Part shown: piece after piece, positions 24,201 to 36,297 of the stretch | Position numbering within the stretch: the stretch's first letter is position 1 | Layout of the letters: the number at the start of each line of letters is the position of its first letter | Assembly (NCBI GenBank): GCA_947471745.1 | Contig: CANJKZ010000142.1 | Coordinates: forward strand, 4,270,501 to 4,334,500 | Direction of reading: 5' to 3' | Length of the DNA stretch: 64,000 bases | Source: Closterium sp. Naga37s-1 | Taxonomy: Eukaryota; Streptophyta; Zygnematophyceae; Desmidiales; Closteriaceae | The notes under the pieces: generated by a model | What the model saw: the letters and a program-made list of their open reading frames with translations, nothing else | The model's database searches: none | What the model was told of the DNA's origin: nothing | Program-made: the position numbers and the translations under genes

Positions 24201-25231
24201 ACCTGAGGGGGCAGGACCCTGAGGGGGGAGGGGGTCAACCTGGGGAGGACCTGGGGCAAGGAAGAGCGGCAGGGGGGGGAGGGGGGCAGTGCGGTAGGGG
24301 AAGAGACGGTCGTAGGGTACCGACTCGTCAAACGTGACGTCCTGAGAGGACAGAACACAGCGCGAGGTGGGGTGGTAAAACTGCCAGCCAGGCGCGTCAG
24401 GGGGGAAGCCAAGGAAGACGCAGGGAACGGCACGGGAGGACAGCTTGTCCGCAGACAAGTCGCGGACAAAAGCTCGAGATCCCCAGACACAGAACGCAGA
24501 CGCATCGCCAACCTTCCCCGTCCACCGCAGGGTGGGGGAGGTCTCCGGCATGGAGACCCGGGGCTGGAGGTTGATCTGATGCGCCGCGTACTGAACCACG
24601 AACGGCCACAGAAAATGGGGGGCAGCCGCATGGATCATGGACGTACGAGCGACATCCATGACCATGCCAATGCGGCGCTCAGCAATCCCATTTTGCTATG
24701 GAGAGGCCGGAAGCGTGAACGTCTGGCGGATGCCCTCCGCCCGACAGTAGGCCTGCAGAAGGTCCGAGGAAAACTCTCCACCTCTGTCTGAGTGCAGACG
24801 CACAACAGGGAAGTCCAAGCCGAAACTCTCTCTGAGCTGGAGACGAGCAGCGCGGATCCAGTCGATCAACACCTCAGTGACCTCACCCTTGCGGCGCAAG
24901 GGGAAGACTGTGGTGTAACGCGAGTAGTCGTCAACAACCAGCAGGAAGTAGCGCTCGTGACCCTGTCCACGGACGCGGGCTGGGCCCCACACGTCCATGT
25001 GAAGAGTCTGCAGGGGAGCCTCTGTCGGAGGGAACTCGGAGGAGTGAGGAGCGGCGCGCTGCCGGCCCTCGACGCAGGGAACGCAGGTAGGGGCAGGCCC
25101 CGGAGGAAGGGGAGGAAGGGAAGGAGGGAGACCAGAGACAAGGACACGGGAGGCCATGCCTCTGAGACGAGGCAGGGAGGGGTGACCAAGGCGGTGGTGC
25201 CAGAGGAGAGTCTCGTGAGACAGGAGGCTGT
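21213..25231 (-). pseudogene. Copia A pol: integrase, reverse transcriptase, RNase H
   Basis: Domains in order on minus: GAG-pre-integrase zinc finger (HHRLGHPS, CVPCVEG); integrase core with Asp in LHMDVWGP, Asp in LHSDRGGEF and the QNGIAERR region; a long linker with SGGAEP-type pentapeptides and Gly/Ala repeats (about 23600-24100); RT with WIFRVKRPPG, KARYVARGFSQ and YVDDL; RNase H with HADAS, YVDNKA and HRTKHMALRY. Three stops break it: TAG 24693-24695, TAG 22479-22481 and TGA 21675-21677. Comparison with copia D shows these were Gln (CAG), Gln (CAG) and Trp (TGG). Otherwise the frame is open. Confidence 0.9.
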
Positions 25232-26333
25232 CAACGGGAGTTGTTGTTGGCCCCGTCCTCGCTTGGGCGGAGCCGACTTCGTGGTTGGGTGTACGGGAGG
25301 TACAGCCGACTTGCAGCAATGGGCGACGCCGACTTGGGCGAGCTGGTCGACGGGGTTGGTCGACTTGCACGGGGCCACTGCAATACCGCCGACTTGGGAA
25401 GCCGGCGGCCGACTTCAACTGGTGGTCGGCGTGTGGCACGTCGACCTGGAAGTCGGCACCGACTTCAAGGTCACCGACTTGCAAGGTCACCGACTTCAAG
25501 GTCACCGACTTGCAGGGTCACCGACTTCAAGGTCACCGACTTGCAAGGTCACCGACTTGCAAGGTCGCCGACTTCAAGAGGTCGGCGCCGACGTAGAAGG
25601 GGCGTCGACTTGGTGACGTCGACTTCGGGTAGCCGACTTGGGTGGTCGGCTGACGACTGTGCTGGTCGACGTGGAGCTGGTCGACCAGGAGTGACGTCAA
25701 CCTGGAGCTGGTCGACCAGGGGTGTGGTTGACCTGGTGAGGTCGACTGGAGGTGGCCGTCGACTTGAGCACCTGGTCGACGTGGTTGCCCGGTCGACCAG
25801 GTTACCTGGGTGACGAGGTTCTGCGGAGGAGTGCGATGGTCGCCCAGGCGAAGTTGGCGAGTCCGACCTCGGTGGTGGTATCACGAGGTCAACGTGGCTG
25901 ATCAGATGCAGTCGTCAGCGCCAGGTTGACTTGGTGTCTGCGTTGTGCAGGTGACAAGGCTCCGCACGCCAATCATCTGCGAGCACCTGCGAAGTTGGTG
26001 CGATGCTGTTCTGCGGGAGCAACGCTGGCACGCTGTCAACCTGCAACGTTGGCACGCCGTCGACTTTGCACTGCTGGAGCGCGGTCGACCAAGTCGTGCT
26101 GGAACGCGGTCGACCATGCTGTGCTGGCAGTCGACCGACCTGAATGCTAGCTCTGATGTAGTCTAGCCATGCCAACTTCATTGTACCATTGTTGTCAACT
26201 TTCTCTAGTGAAACTCTTGCCAAATTACCCCGTGGTCTAGCAAGCAGTGTGTGCACTAGGAAAACGACTAAGGAACAACGAACGCAGAGATCACACGAGC
26301 ACCCGTGCCTAGCCCGTAGTCTAGCTCCCGTTG
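25232..26333. mobile_element. ~1.1-kb insertion of unknown class inside copia A
   Basis: In copia D the protease-side CSCR runs straight into THETQRWHH; in A the two parts are separated by about 1.1 kb without an open reading frame. The ends look like short inverted repeats: CAACGGGAG at 25232-25240 and CTCCCGTTG at 26325-26333. Inside are a tandem repeat of a ~16-bp unit (GGTCACCGACTTGCAA-like, about 25466-25575) and many GTCGAC palindromes. No clear TSD, so the class is open. Confidence 0.5.
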
Positions 26334-26640
26334 TAGTAGTTATCTCCGCAGAGGCGACACGAGCAGGGGGCAGACTCAGGGCCAGACCTGGACGCTGCAG
26401 CAAACACCTGACCCGACGCAGCTACCTGACCAGTCGCAGTGACAGGAGGAGACTCAGTGGTAAGGGTGTACAGGCTAGACCCTGGCCGACGGGTAAACGT
26501 GGCCAGGTGACGACCCGTCCGAGCACACGTGCAGTGTGTCACACGCTGATAGGCAGGGGTGAACTGGTGAACACCCCCATCCTGAAGATCAGCACCCGCC
26601 ACCAAGTTCGTAGAGAACGAGGGGAGGTGAAGACCAGACA
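26059..26640 (-). repeat. Left arm of a 582-bp inverted duplication
   Basis: This segment is the reverse complement of 37921-38502, with only a few mismatches noticed. It covers part of the unknown insertion and the end of the copia A protease region (SRSGPESAPCSCR). It lies at the point where the 3' half of A meets satellite. Confidence 0.92.
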
Positions 26641-29600
26641 GAAGTAGAAGGCCTAATCTAGTGGGCTAGCAAGTATATGGCACTAATTGCATCTTTAAAA
26701 ACATAAGTAATGCGCTGGCCAGATTGGACGACTGTAGTGCAGGTACCATGTACGACTGGAATGTCTATATCTGCCAAATTACATAGATCTGATAGATTAA
26801 AACATGGTAGGGGTGTGGGGAATGGTATAATTTAAAGGAAATGGGAATACATATGTGTACAGAGCGAATAACGCGTCGGCCGGTAAGGTCAGTATGCACG
26901 CTTGTGTGTAGGTACATGGCGGAACTAGAACTCTGAAATCTCTCAAAGTATGTGGATCGGAAAGGTTAGAACCTAGTGCTGTTGAAGTAGAAGGCATGAT
27001 TTAGTGGACTGGCAAGAATATGATACTAACTGAATCTCTACAAACAGAAGTAATGCACTGGTTAGTCTGGTCGGTATGCACTCCTGTAGTACAGGTACCA
27101 TGTGCCAAATTACATAGATCCGATAGGTTAAAACATGGTAGGGGGGTGCGAAATGGAATAAATATAAGGAAATGGGAATACATATGGTATTCACTGTATT
27201 TGTACCGAGAGAATAATGCATCGGCCGATAAGGTCAGTATACACGCTTGCGTGTAGGTACAAGGCGGAGCTGAAACTCTGATATCTCCCAAACTATGTGG
27301 ATCGGAAGGTTATAACCTAGTTTTGTTGAAGTAGAATGCCTAATCTAGTGGACTGGCAAGAATATGGCACTAACTGCATCTCCACAGACATACATAATGC
27401 GCTGGTCAGTTTGGTCGGTATGCGCGCCTGTAGTGCAGGTGCCACGTACGACTGAAATGTCTATATCTGCCAAATTACATAGATCCAATAGGTTAAAACA
27501 TGGTAGGGGGGTGCGAAGTCGTATAGTGGAATACATATGGTATTCACTGTATTTGTACAGAGAGAATAATTCGTCGGCCGTTAAGGTTAGTATACACGCT
27601 TATGTGTGGGTACAAGGCGGAGCTGAAACTCTGAAATTTCCCACTATATGGATCTGAAAGGTTATAACCTAGTGTTGTTGAACCAGAAGGCCTAATTTAG
27701 TGGACTGGCAAGAATATTGCACTAACTGCATCTCTACAAACCAACGTAGTGCACTGGTCAGTTTGGTCGGTATACGCGCCTGTAGTGCATGTACCATGTA
27801 CAACTAGAATGTCTATATCTGCCAAATTACATAGATCTGATAGGTAAAAACATGCTAGGGTAATGGTATAATTTAAAGGAAATGGGAATACAAATGGTAT
27901 TCACTATAATTGTACAAAGAGAATAATGCGTCGGCCGGTAAGGTCAGTATGCACGCTTGTGTGTAGGTACAAGGCGAAAGTGAAACTCTGAAATCTCCCA
28001 AATTATGTGGATCGGAAAGGTTATAACCTAGTGTTGTTGAAGTAGAAGGCCTAATCTAGTGGACTGGCAAGAATATGGTACTAACTGAATCTCTACAAAC
28101 ATACGTAATGCGTTGGTCAGTTTGGTCGGTATGCGCGCATGTAGTGCAGGTACCATGTACGAGTGGAATGTCTATATCTGTCAAATTACATAAATCCGTT
28201 AGGCTAAAACATGGTAGGGGGGTGGGGAATGGTATAATTCAAAGTAAATGGGAATACATATGGTATTCACAGTCTTTGTACAGAGAGAATAATGTGTCAG
28301 CTGGTAAGGTCAGTATGCACGCTTGTGTGTAGGTACAAGGCGGAATTGGAACTCTGAAATCTCCCAAATTATGTGGAACAGAAAGATTAGAACCTAGTGC
28401 TGTTGAAGTAGAATGCATAAATTAGTGGACTGGTTAGAATATGGTACTAACTGCATCTCTACAAACATACGTAATGCGCTGGTATGCGCGCCTGTAGTGC
28501 AGGTACCATGTACGACTGGAATGTCTATATCTGCCAAATTACATACATTCGATATGCTAAAACATAGTAGGGGTGTATAAAATGGTATAATTTATAGGAA
28601 ATGGGAATACATATGGTATTCACCGTATTTGTACAGAGAGAATAATGCGTCGGCCGGTAAGGTCAGTATGCACGCTTGTGTGTAGGTACAAAGCAGAGCT
28701 GAAACTCTGAAATCTCCCAAACTATGTGGATAGGAAAGGTTATAACCTAGTGATGTTGAAGTAAAAGGCCTAATCTAGTGGACTGGCAAAAATATGGCAC
28801 TAACTGCACTTCTACAAACATACGTAATGCGTTGGTCTGTTTGGTCGGTATTCGCGCCTGTAGTGCAGATACCATGTACGACTGGAATGTTTATATCTAC
28901 CAAGTTACATAGATCCGATAGGTTAAAATATGGTAGGGCGGTGGGGAATGGTATCATTTAAAGGAAATGGGAATACATATGGTATTCACAGTGTTTGTAC
29001 ACATAGAATAATGCGTCGGCCGGTAAGGTCAGTATGCACGCTTGTGTGTAGGTACAAGGCGGAACTGGAACTCTGAAATCTCCCAAATTATGTGGATCGG
29101 AAAGGATATAACCTAGTGCTGTTGAAGTAGAAGGCCTAATCTAGTGGACTGGCAAGAATATGGCACTAAATGCATCTCTACAAACATACGTAATGCGCTG
29201 GACAGTTTGGTTGGTATGCGCGTCTGTAGTGCAGGTACCATGTACGACAGGAATGTCTACATCTGCCAAATTACATAGATCCAATAGGTTAAAATATGGT
29301 AGAGGGGTGGATAATGATATGATTTAAAGGAAATGGGAATACATATGGTATTCAATGCGTCAGCCGGTAAGGTCAGTATGCACGCTTGTGTGTAGGTACA
29401 AGGCAGAACTGGAACTCCAAACATTTTCCAAATTTTGTGGATCGGAAAGGTTATAACCTAGTGTTGTTGAAGTAGTAGGCTTAATCTAGTGGACTGGCAA
29501 GAATATGGCACTAACTGCATCTCTACTAACATACATAATGCGCTGGTCAGTTTGGTCAGTATGCGCATCTGTAGTACAGGTACCATGTACGACTTGAATG

Positions 29601-30105
29601 TCTATATTTGCCAAATTACATGGATCCGATAGGTTAAAACATGGTAGGGGGGTGGGGAATGGTATCATTTAAAGGAAATGGGAATACATATGGTATTCAC
29701 TGTATTTATACAGAGAGAATTATGTGTCGGCCGGTAAGGTCAGTATGCACGCTTGTGTGTCGGTACAAGGCGGAACTGGAACTATGAAATCTCCCAAGTT
29801 GTGTGGACCTGAAAGGTTTTATCCAAGGGTTGTTGAATTAGAAGGCCTAATCTAGTGAACTGGCAAGAATATGGTACTAACTGCATCTCTACAAACATAA
29901 GTAATGCGCTGGACAGTTTGGTCGGTATGCGCGCCTGTAGTGCAGGTACCATGTATGGCTGGAATGCCTATATTTGCCAAATTACATACATCCGATAGGT
30001 TAAAACATGGTAGGGGTGTGGGGAATGATATAATTTTAAAGGAAATGGGAATACATATGGTATTTACTGTATTTGTACAAAGAGAATGATGCGTCGGCCC
30101 GTAAG
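26641..30105 (-). repeat. ~360-bp satellite, reverse orientation, ~9-10 units
   Basis: The GCGTCGGCCGGTAAGGTCAG landmark recurs about every 336-376 bp (near 26877, 27216, 27570, 27929, 28288, 28648, 29015, 29351, 29727 and 30090). Orientation is opposite to 1-279 and 19043-20852. It ends at TSD GTAAG (30101-30105) of element C. Short frames of about 60 codons recur in register with the unit and are not taken as genes. Confidence 0.95.
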
Positions 30106-30894
30106 TGTTGAGTGCAATCCATGGTTTGCACGACAATCTACCGCCTATTTGTCGACATTGAGTGAAAGTGAGGTGTTTGTTATGAAGGTAATTTGTTGTG
30201 TGCGAGTTGTGCTTTTTTGTGAGCTGCGTTTCTGTGTTTACGGCTCGTGAATCGCCTCAACGGTTCATGAGTTATGTGAGTTTTCGTGAAAGGTTGCGTT
30301 CCTGAGTGTTCGTGAATGTCCGTGTATGAATGCGAGACTTTGTGTGCGTTTGCGTTGCTTTGCGAGTTCTCATAAGTGTGTTAATTCTGTGTTCGTGAAT
30401 TTCTGTGTTCGTGACTGTGTTCGTGAAATTCCGTGAAGTTTGTGCGCTGCTCATGAATGTTTGTGAGCGTTCATGTTAGTTTTCGTTTTTCCTGTTTTCG
30501 TATGTGTTCATGAAGTATCGTGGGTGTTCACGAGGGGGTCAATGCTGACCCTTGGATATTTCTCGCGATGGTCAAGGTCAACCGCACGAGGAAATCGGGA
30601 CCCGCGCGTGGGGTCCTGATCGTGCGTGTGGGCCCTCAGGCCCGTGCGTGTGCCTTCGCACTGTTGCGAGCGTGGCATGGCCCACGATCGCAATAGGACA
30701 GGGCGAATGATCGCCCTGCCCACGCGCAGTACAGCGCATTGTACAGCACGACTGAAATATCGGTCGTGCATGATTGCAGTCGTGGAAAGATTGCGCGCGT
30801 AAAGGGACACTTTTGATACAAGAGAAAAACGGTGAAAACCGTTTTTCAACTGTGAGACTTCGTGAAACGGTAATCTCACACGAGTGTTTATGAT

Positions 30895-31073
30895 TGTGAA
30901 AATAGTAGGTAGAGTTAGGAGCCATAGCTAGGTAAGTCCTAGCTAGGCAAGAGAAGTTTAGGCAAAAGAGGGGGGTTCACTAGAAAGCAGCAGGATACAT
31001 ATAGGAAACCCTAAGGGGTTGTACTCGCTATAGAGTACCCCACTGCAGGCTAGAGAACAATGACATTCTGACA
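30895..31073 (-). repeat. Element B 3' LTR (179 bp)
   Basis: On the minus strand it runs TGTCAGAATG...ATTTTCACA. Near-identical to 32316-32494. Confidence 0.92.
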
Positions 31074-32315
31074 CACCCCCATAGCCAAAGTGGGGTGTAA
31101 TCAGCAGAGCAAGCAAAGCAGAACAAGCTCAGGGTGGATCACAATGTCACCACACATTCTGAGCACAAGTACAAGAAGCAATAGTTTAAAGTTCACAATT
31201 ATGAGCAAAGCTAGAGGCTATCGTAGAGGGCAAGTAAGGAGGAGGAGGCGAGAGTGAGAGGAGAGGAGATAGGAGGCGACGGCTGAAGCTGCAGACACAC
31301 GGGCAACAGGAGTCACACTGGCACAGCGGCTACCGGAACAACGCTCCGGACTACTGGAGTAACTGGCTCCGCGGCTAAAAGTAGCGGCAGACGAGCAACG
31401 GACCCACGGGCGACTGGCACAGCTGGCTGCGACTGGGCTACCGGAGCAACTCCCCGGACTACAGGTGCTGCTGGCGACACGACGGCAACCTCAGTTCAAC
31501 CTCCCCAAACAGTCCCACTCCCCATGACACACACCCCCTGCTTCACCCCTAGCTCCACTCCCCCTTCACCCCCCTTAGTACCACTCCGACGGCTCCAACA
31601 GGTCCACCCCCCTCAGCGGCAGCTGCAGCACTGGGGGACGGAGGAGGAGGAGGAGCAGGGGACGGCACACAGAAGCTGCACCCCCAGACCCCCCACCCCC
31701 AAACCCTAATTCAGGAGAACGGGCAGCAGCAGGGGTGGGGCGCCATCAGAAGCACGGGGGACAGCGGGCAGCGCAGGGGCAGCGAAGAACGGGCCGCCCA
31801 CGGGCCTGGCACAGCCGCCCGAACCGCGCGCAGGCGGCCCGAGCCGCGCGCGGGCCTGGCGCAGCCCGTACGGGCCGCGCGCGGGCCTGGCGCAGCCCGT
31901 ACGGGCCGCGCGCGGGCCTGGCCCAGCCCGTACGGGCCGCGCACAGGCTGTACGAGCCGCGCGCAGGCCACGACGGGCGACGGGGGGCGACGCGCGGGTC
32001 CCCGTCGCCCGTCGCAGCGCCTCCCGGGAGCGACGCGCGGAGTGACGGGGCAGAAACCCGCCGCGCGCCTCGGGGCGCACGGCGGGCAGACAACCGCCGC
32101 GCGCCTCGGGGCGCACGGCGGGCAGAAAACCGCCGCGCGCATCGGGGCGCACGGCGGGCAGAAAACCGCCGCACGCTCCGAGCGCGCGGCGGGATGAAAA
32201 ATCCGTCGCACGCCACGGGTCGTGCGACACAGAGAGTAGCAGTAGCAGCGGAAGCAGTGAGGTGGTGAGCCCACCCACAGGATCGACCCAAGGGGATCGA
32301 CCTGCTCTGATAGCA

Positions 32316-32494
32316 TGTGAAAATAGTAGGTAGAGTTAGGAGCCATAGCTAGGTAAGTCCTAGCTAGGCAAGAGAAGTTTAGGCAAAAGAGGGGGGTTCA
32401 CTAGAAAGCAGCAAGATACATATAGGAAACCCTAAGGGGTTGTACTCGCTATAGAGTACCCCACTGCAGGCTAGAGAACAATGACATTCTGACA
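32316..32494 (-). repeat. Element B 5' LTR (179 bp)
   Basis: Same sequence as 30895-31073 apart from about one base (CAGCAAGATAC here, CAGCAGGATAC there). The primer site lies just left of it at 32301-32315. Confidence 0.92.
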
Positions 32495-32971
32495 ATGATT
32501 GCGCACGAGAAGTCGCGAACGTTCACGAGGGGAGTCAGCAGGGGAATTTGGCAGACATGAAATTTGAAGACGTTATTCTACAGGGGACAACCAAGCCAAA
32601 ATTCCGAAGCAGTTCGACAACCGTTTTCCTTGGCGCATCTGGCGAAGTCCTGAAGTATAGTTAAACAACTGCTCTATGCTTTCAGTTGCAATCAAACCAT
32701 TGAGTGAAGTTTTTCTCTATCATCGTATTGACGTGAAGAAAACTTTCTGCACACGACCAGTTCGTCGTCATAACGTTGCGCAAGGACTTAGCGATGTTCT
32801 AATGCACACGACTGTTTTCACACTTAGTGTGTCCCTCGATATAACACCGACCCTTGGATAGGGGCTGGCCTTGCCAGGCACCCAAGGACCCTTGGAGGTG
32901 ACCCCGTGGGGACTGTTAAGTGTGAATTAAAGGTGTGGTTAGTAGCTTCTAGATCCCAATAGTTGTCAACA

Positions 32972-35355
32972 GTAAGGTCAGTATGCACGCTTGTGTGTAG
33001 GTACAAGGCGGAACTGGAACTCTGAAATCTCCCAAATTATGTGGATCGAAAAGGTTATAACCAAGTGTTGTTGTAGTAAAAGGCCTAATCTAGTCAACTG
33101 GCAAGAATATGGTACTAACTGCATTTCTACAAACATACGTAATGCGCTGGTCAGTTTGGTCGGTATGCGCGCCTGTTGTGCTGGTACCATGTACGGCTAG
33201 AATGTCTATATCTGCCAAATTGAGTAGATCCAATAGGTTAAAACATGGTAGGGGGGTGGGGAATGATATAATCTAAAGGAAATGGGAATACATATGGTAT
33301 TCACTGTATTTGTACAGAAAGAATAATACGTCGGCAGGTAAGGTCAGTATGCACGCTTGTGTGTAGGTACAAGGCGGAACTGGAACTCTGACATCTCCCA
33401 ATCATGTGGATCAGAAAGGATATAACCAAGCGTTGTTGAAGTAGAAGGCATAATCTAGTGGACTGGCAAGAAAATGGCACTAACTGCATCTCTACAAACA
33501 TACGTAATGCGCTGGTCAGTTTGGTCAGTAGTGCAGGTACCATGTACGACTGGAATGACTATATCTGCCAAATTACATGGATCCGATAGGTTAAAACATG
33601 GTAGGGGGGTGGGGAATGATATAATTTAAAGGAAATGGGAATACATATAATATACACTGTGTTTGTACAGAGAGAATAATGCGTCGGCCGGTAAGGTCAG
33701 TATGCACGCTTCTGTGTAGGTACAAGGCGGAACTGGAATTCCGAAATCTCCCAAATTATGTGGATTGGAAAGGTTATAACCAAATTTTGTTAAAGTAGAA
33801 GGCCTAATTTAGTGGACTGGCAAGAATATGGCACTAACTGCATCTCTACAAACATAAATAATGCGCTGGTCAGTTTGGTCGGTATGCGCGCCTGTAGTGC
33901 AGGTACCATGTACAGCTGGAATGTCTATATCTGCCAAATTACATGGATCCGATAGGTTAAAACATGGTAGGGGGTTGGAGAAAGATATAATTTAAAGGAA
34001 ATGGGAATACATATGGTATACACTGTGTTTGTACTAAGAGAATAATGCGTCGGCCGGTAAGGTCAGTATGCACGCTTCTGTGTAGGTACAAGGCAAAACT
34101 GGAACTTTAAAATCTCTTAAATTATATGGATCGGAAAGGTTTTAACCAAGTGTTGTTGAAGTAGAAGGCCTAATCTAGTGGACTGGCAAGAATATGGCAC
34201 TAACTGCATCTCTACAAACATACGTAATGCGCTGGTCAGTTTGGTCAGTAGGCGCATCTGTAGTGCAGGTACCATGTACGACTGGAATGTCTATATCTGC
34301 CAAATTACATAGATTGGATTGGTTAATATATTTTAGGGGGGTGGGGAATGGTAAAATTTAAAGGCAATGGGAATACATATGGTATTTCCTGTTTTTGTAC
34401 AAAGAGAATAATGCGTCGGCCGGTAAGGTCAGTATGCACGCTTGTGTGTAGGTACAAGGCGGAGCTGGAACTCTAAAATCTCTCATACTATGTAGATCGG
34501 AAAGGTTATAGCCTAGTGTTGTTGAAGTAGAAGGCCTAATCTAGTGGACTGGCAAGAATATGGCACTAACTGCATCTCTACAAACATACGTAATGCGCTG
34601 GTCAATTTGGTCAGCATGCGCGTCTGTAGTGCAGGTACCATGTACGACTGGAATGTCTATATCTGTCAAATAACATGGATCCGATAGGTTGAAGCATGGT
34701 AGGGGGGTGGGGAATGATATAATTTATGGTATACACTGTGTTTGTACTAAGAGAATAATGCGTCGGCCGGTAAGGTCAGTATGCACGCTTGTGTGTAGGT
34801 ACAAGGTGGAACTAGAACTCAGAAATCTCCAAAATTATGTGGATCGGAAAGGTTTTAACCAAATTTTGTTGAAGTAGAAGGCCTAATCTAGTGGACTGGC
34901 AAGAATATGGCACTAACTGCAACTCTACAAACATACGTAATGCGCTGGTCAGTTTGGTCGGTGTGCGCGTCTGTAGTGCAGGTACCATGTACGACTGGAA
35001 TGTCTATATCTGCCAAACTATATGGATCCGATAGGTTAAAAAATGGTGGGGGGGTGGGGAGTGATATAGTTTAATGGAAATTGGAATACATATGGTATAG
35101 ACTGTCTTTGTACTGAGAGAATAATGCGACGGCCGTTAAGGTCAGTATGCACGCTTGTGTGTAGGTACAAGGCGGAGCTGGAACTCTGAAAACTCCCAAA
35201 TTATGTGGATCGGAAAGGTTATAACCAAATTTTGTTGAAGTAGAAGGCCTAATCTAGTGGACTGGCAATAATATGGCACTAGCTGCATCTCTACAAACAT
35301 AAGTAATCCGCTGGTCAGTTTGGTCGGTATGCGCGCCTGTAGTGCAGGTACCATG
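32972..35355 (-). repeat. ~360-bp satellite, reverse orientation, ~6-7 units
   Basis: Continues the array interrupted by element C. Units again about 350-365 bp. It ends in CCATG (35351-35355), the TSD of copia A. Confidence 0.95.
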
Positions 35356-35481
35356 TGTCAGACTTATATGATATAGCCTATGTAGGCTGTAGTGGGTTAG
35401 ACAATATGGGGTACATCTTTCTTAGGGTTTCATACTTGTACCCTCCTCATTCCTAGTGAATTCATTCCTCGTTATTTCACA
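35356..35481 (+). repeat. Copia A 5' LTR (126 bp)
   Basis: TGTCAGACTT...TTATTTCACA, about 98% identical to 20853-20978. The primer site TGGTATAGAGC follows at 35482, lacking one C relative to the usual TGGTATCAGAGC (initiator-Met tRNA type). Confidence 0.92.
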
Positions 35482-35539
35482 TGGTATAGAGCAAGTTCCC
35501 TAGTGGGAACGTTTTCTAGGGCCCACCACTATTACGATT

Positions 35540-36180
35540 TTTTTTTTTTCCTTACCTTCCCGGAGCGCGCTTCGCGCCTGCCCTAGTCGCGCCCCGTGCG
35601 CCTGCCCTCCCGTCGCGCCCCTGCCCTTAGCGGCCCGTCGCGCCCCTTAAGGCCCCTTCGCGGCCCCTTCTCAGCCCTTCGCGGCCCCTTCGCGGCCCTT
35701 CGCGCCCCCCCCCCCTTAGCGGCCCTTCGCGGCCCCCTCATGGCCCTTCACGGCCCCTTCGCGGCCCGTCGCGGCCCCCCTCACGGCCCTTCGCGGCCCC
35801 TTCGCGGCCCGTCGCGGCCCCCTCCCAGCCCTTCGCGGCCCCTTAACGGCCCGTTGCGGCCCTCTTCGCGGCCTCGTCACCTGCTGCGGCCCCGCCCTGC
35901 CCCTCTCACCAGTCGCGGTCTCCACCTGCAGCAGCCGCCGAGGAGCTCTGCAGCAGCCGCCGAGGAGCCCTGCAGCAGCTGCTGTCCCTGCCGCCGCCAC
36001 CGAGCCTGCCTCAGTCGGTGTGACGCGCCGCCGCCGCCGCTGCCGTCGCTTCTGCCCCGGCCCTGCCCTGCAGCCGAGCCGCGGCCCTGACCTGCCGCCC
36101 AGTTGCGGCCCCGCCCCTGCTGGCACACCGCGGCCCTGCCCCACCAGTAGCGGCCTCCCTACCCACCCGCCCCTGGTAAG
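35540..36180 (+). repeat. GC-rich tandem repeats in the copia A leader
   Basis: Irregular repetition of CCTTCGCGGCCC-like words of about 12-14 bp between primer site and gag. The frames through it are low-complexity Pro/Arg peptides and are not genes. A run of 12 or so T lies just before, near 35538-35549. Confidence 0.75.
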
Positions 36181-36297
36181 CGCACGCCGCACCGCACCGC
36201 CCTGCCTAGCCGAGCCGCCCTGCCTAGCCGCGCCGCCCTATAGAGTTGCGCCGCTACTGCTGCTCCTGCTGCTATTACTGCTCCTGCTAATGCTGTC

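Larger units (their letters stand above)
20853..26640 (-). mobile_element. Copia A, 3' half (LTR, pol), minus strand
   Basis: This carries the 3' LTR, PPT, RNase H, reverse transcriptase, integrase and part of the protease region of a Ty1/copia element. Its 5' half lies at 35356-38502 on the opposite strand. The two outer LTR ends are flanked by the same 5-bp TSD (CATGG at 20848-20852; its complement CCATG at 35351-35355), so both halves come from one insertion into the satellite. The inner end, 26059-26640, is an inverted copy of 37921-38502. Decayed: three in-frame stops in pol and a ~1.1-kb insertion. Confidence 0.88.
30895..32494 (-). mobile_element. Element B: non-autonomous miniature LTR retrotransposon (1.6 kb)
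   Basis: Two 179-bp LTRs (30895-31073 and 32316-32494) differ at about one position and are flanked by the TSD ATGAT (30890-30894 and 32495-32499). The minus-strand primer site next to the right LTR reads TGCTATCAGAGCAGG; the PPT next to the left LTR reads CCACTTTGGCTATGGGGGTG. The 1.24-kb interior has no gag or pol. It is GC-rich with tandem units of ~31 bp (about 31840-31960) and 36 bp (about 32050-32180). Mobility would depend on a helper copia; shared PPT and LTR style point to relatives of A and D. Confidence 0.88.
30106..32971. mobile_element. Element C: unknown insertion with TG...CA ends, contains element B
   Basis: It interrupts a satellite unit between two copies of GTAAG (30101-30105 and 32972-32976). 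The ends are TGTTGA...TCAACA. Without element B and one copy of its TSD it is about 1.26 kb. No long repeated LTR was found, and no coding region. The left part is rich in TTCGTGAAT/GTTCGTGA-like words (about 30230-30530). A short segment with TTCACGAGGGG occurs on both sides of B (30531 and 32522). It could be a solo LTR or a non-autonomous element. Confidence 0.6.

Noticed and set aside
23550..24206. Serine/threonine-rich frame on plus, and a similar one at 46083-46823
   Set aside because: Antisense to the Gly/Ala linker repeats of copias A and D; a shadow of GC-rich trinucleotide repetition.
31706..32346. Ala/Arg-rich frames on both strands inside element B
   Set aside because: Both strands are open because of GC-rich 31- and 36-bp tandem repeats; no domain is seen.
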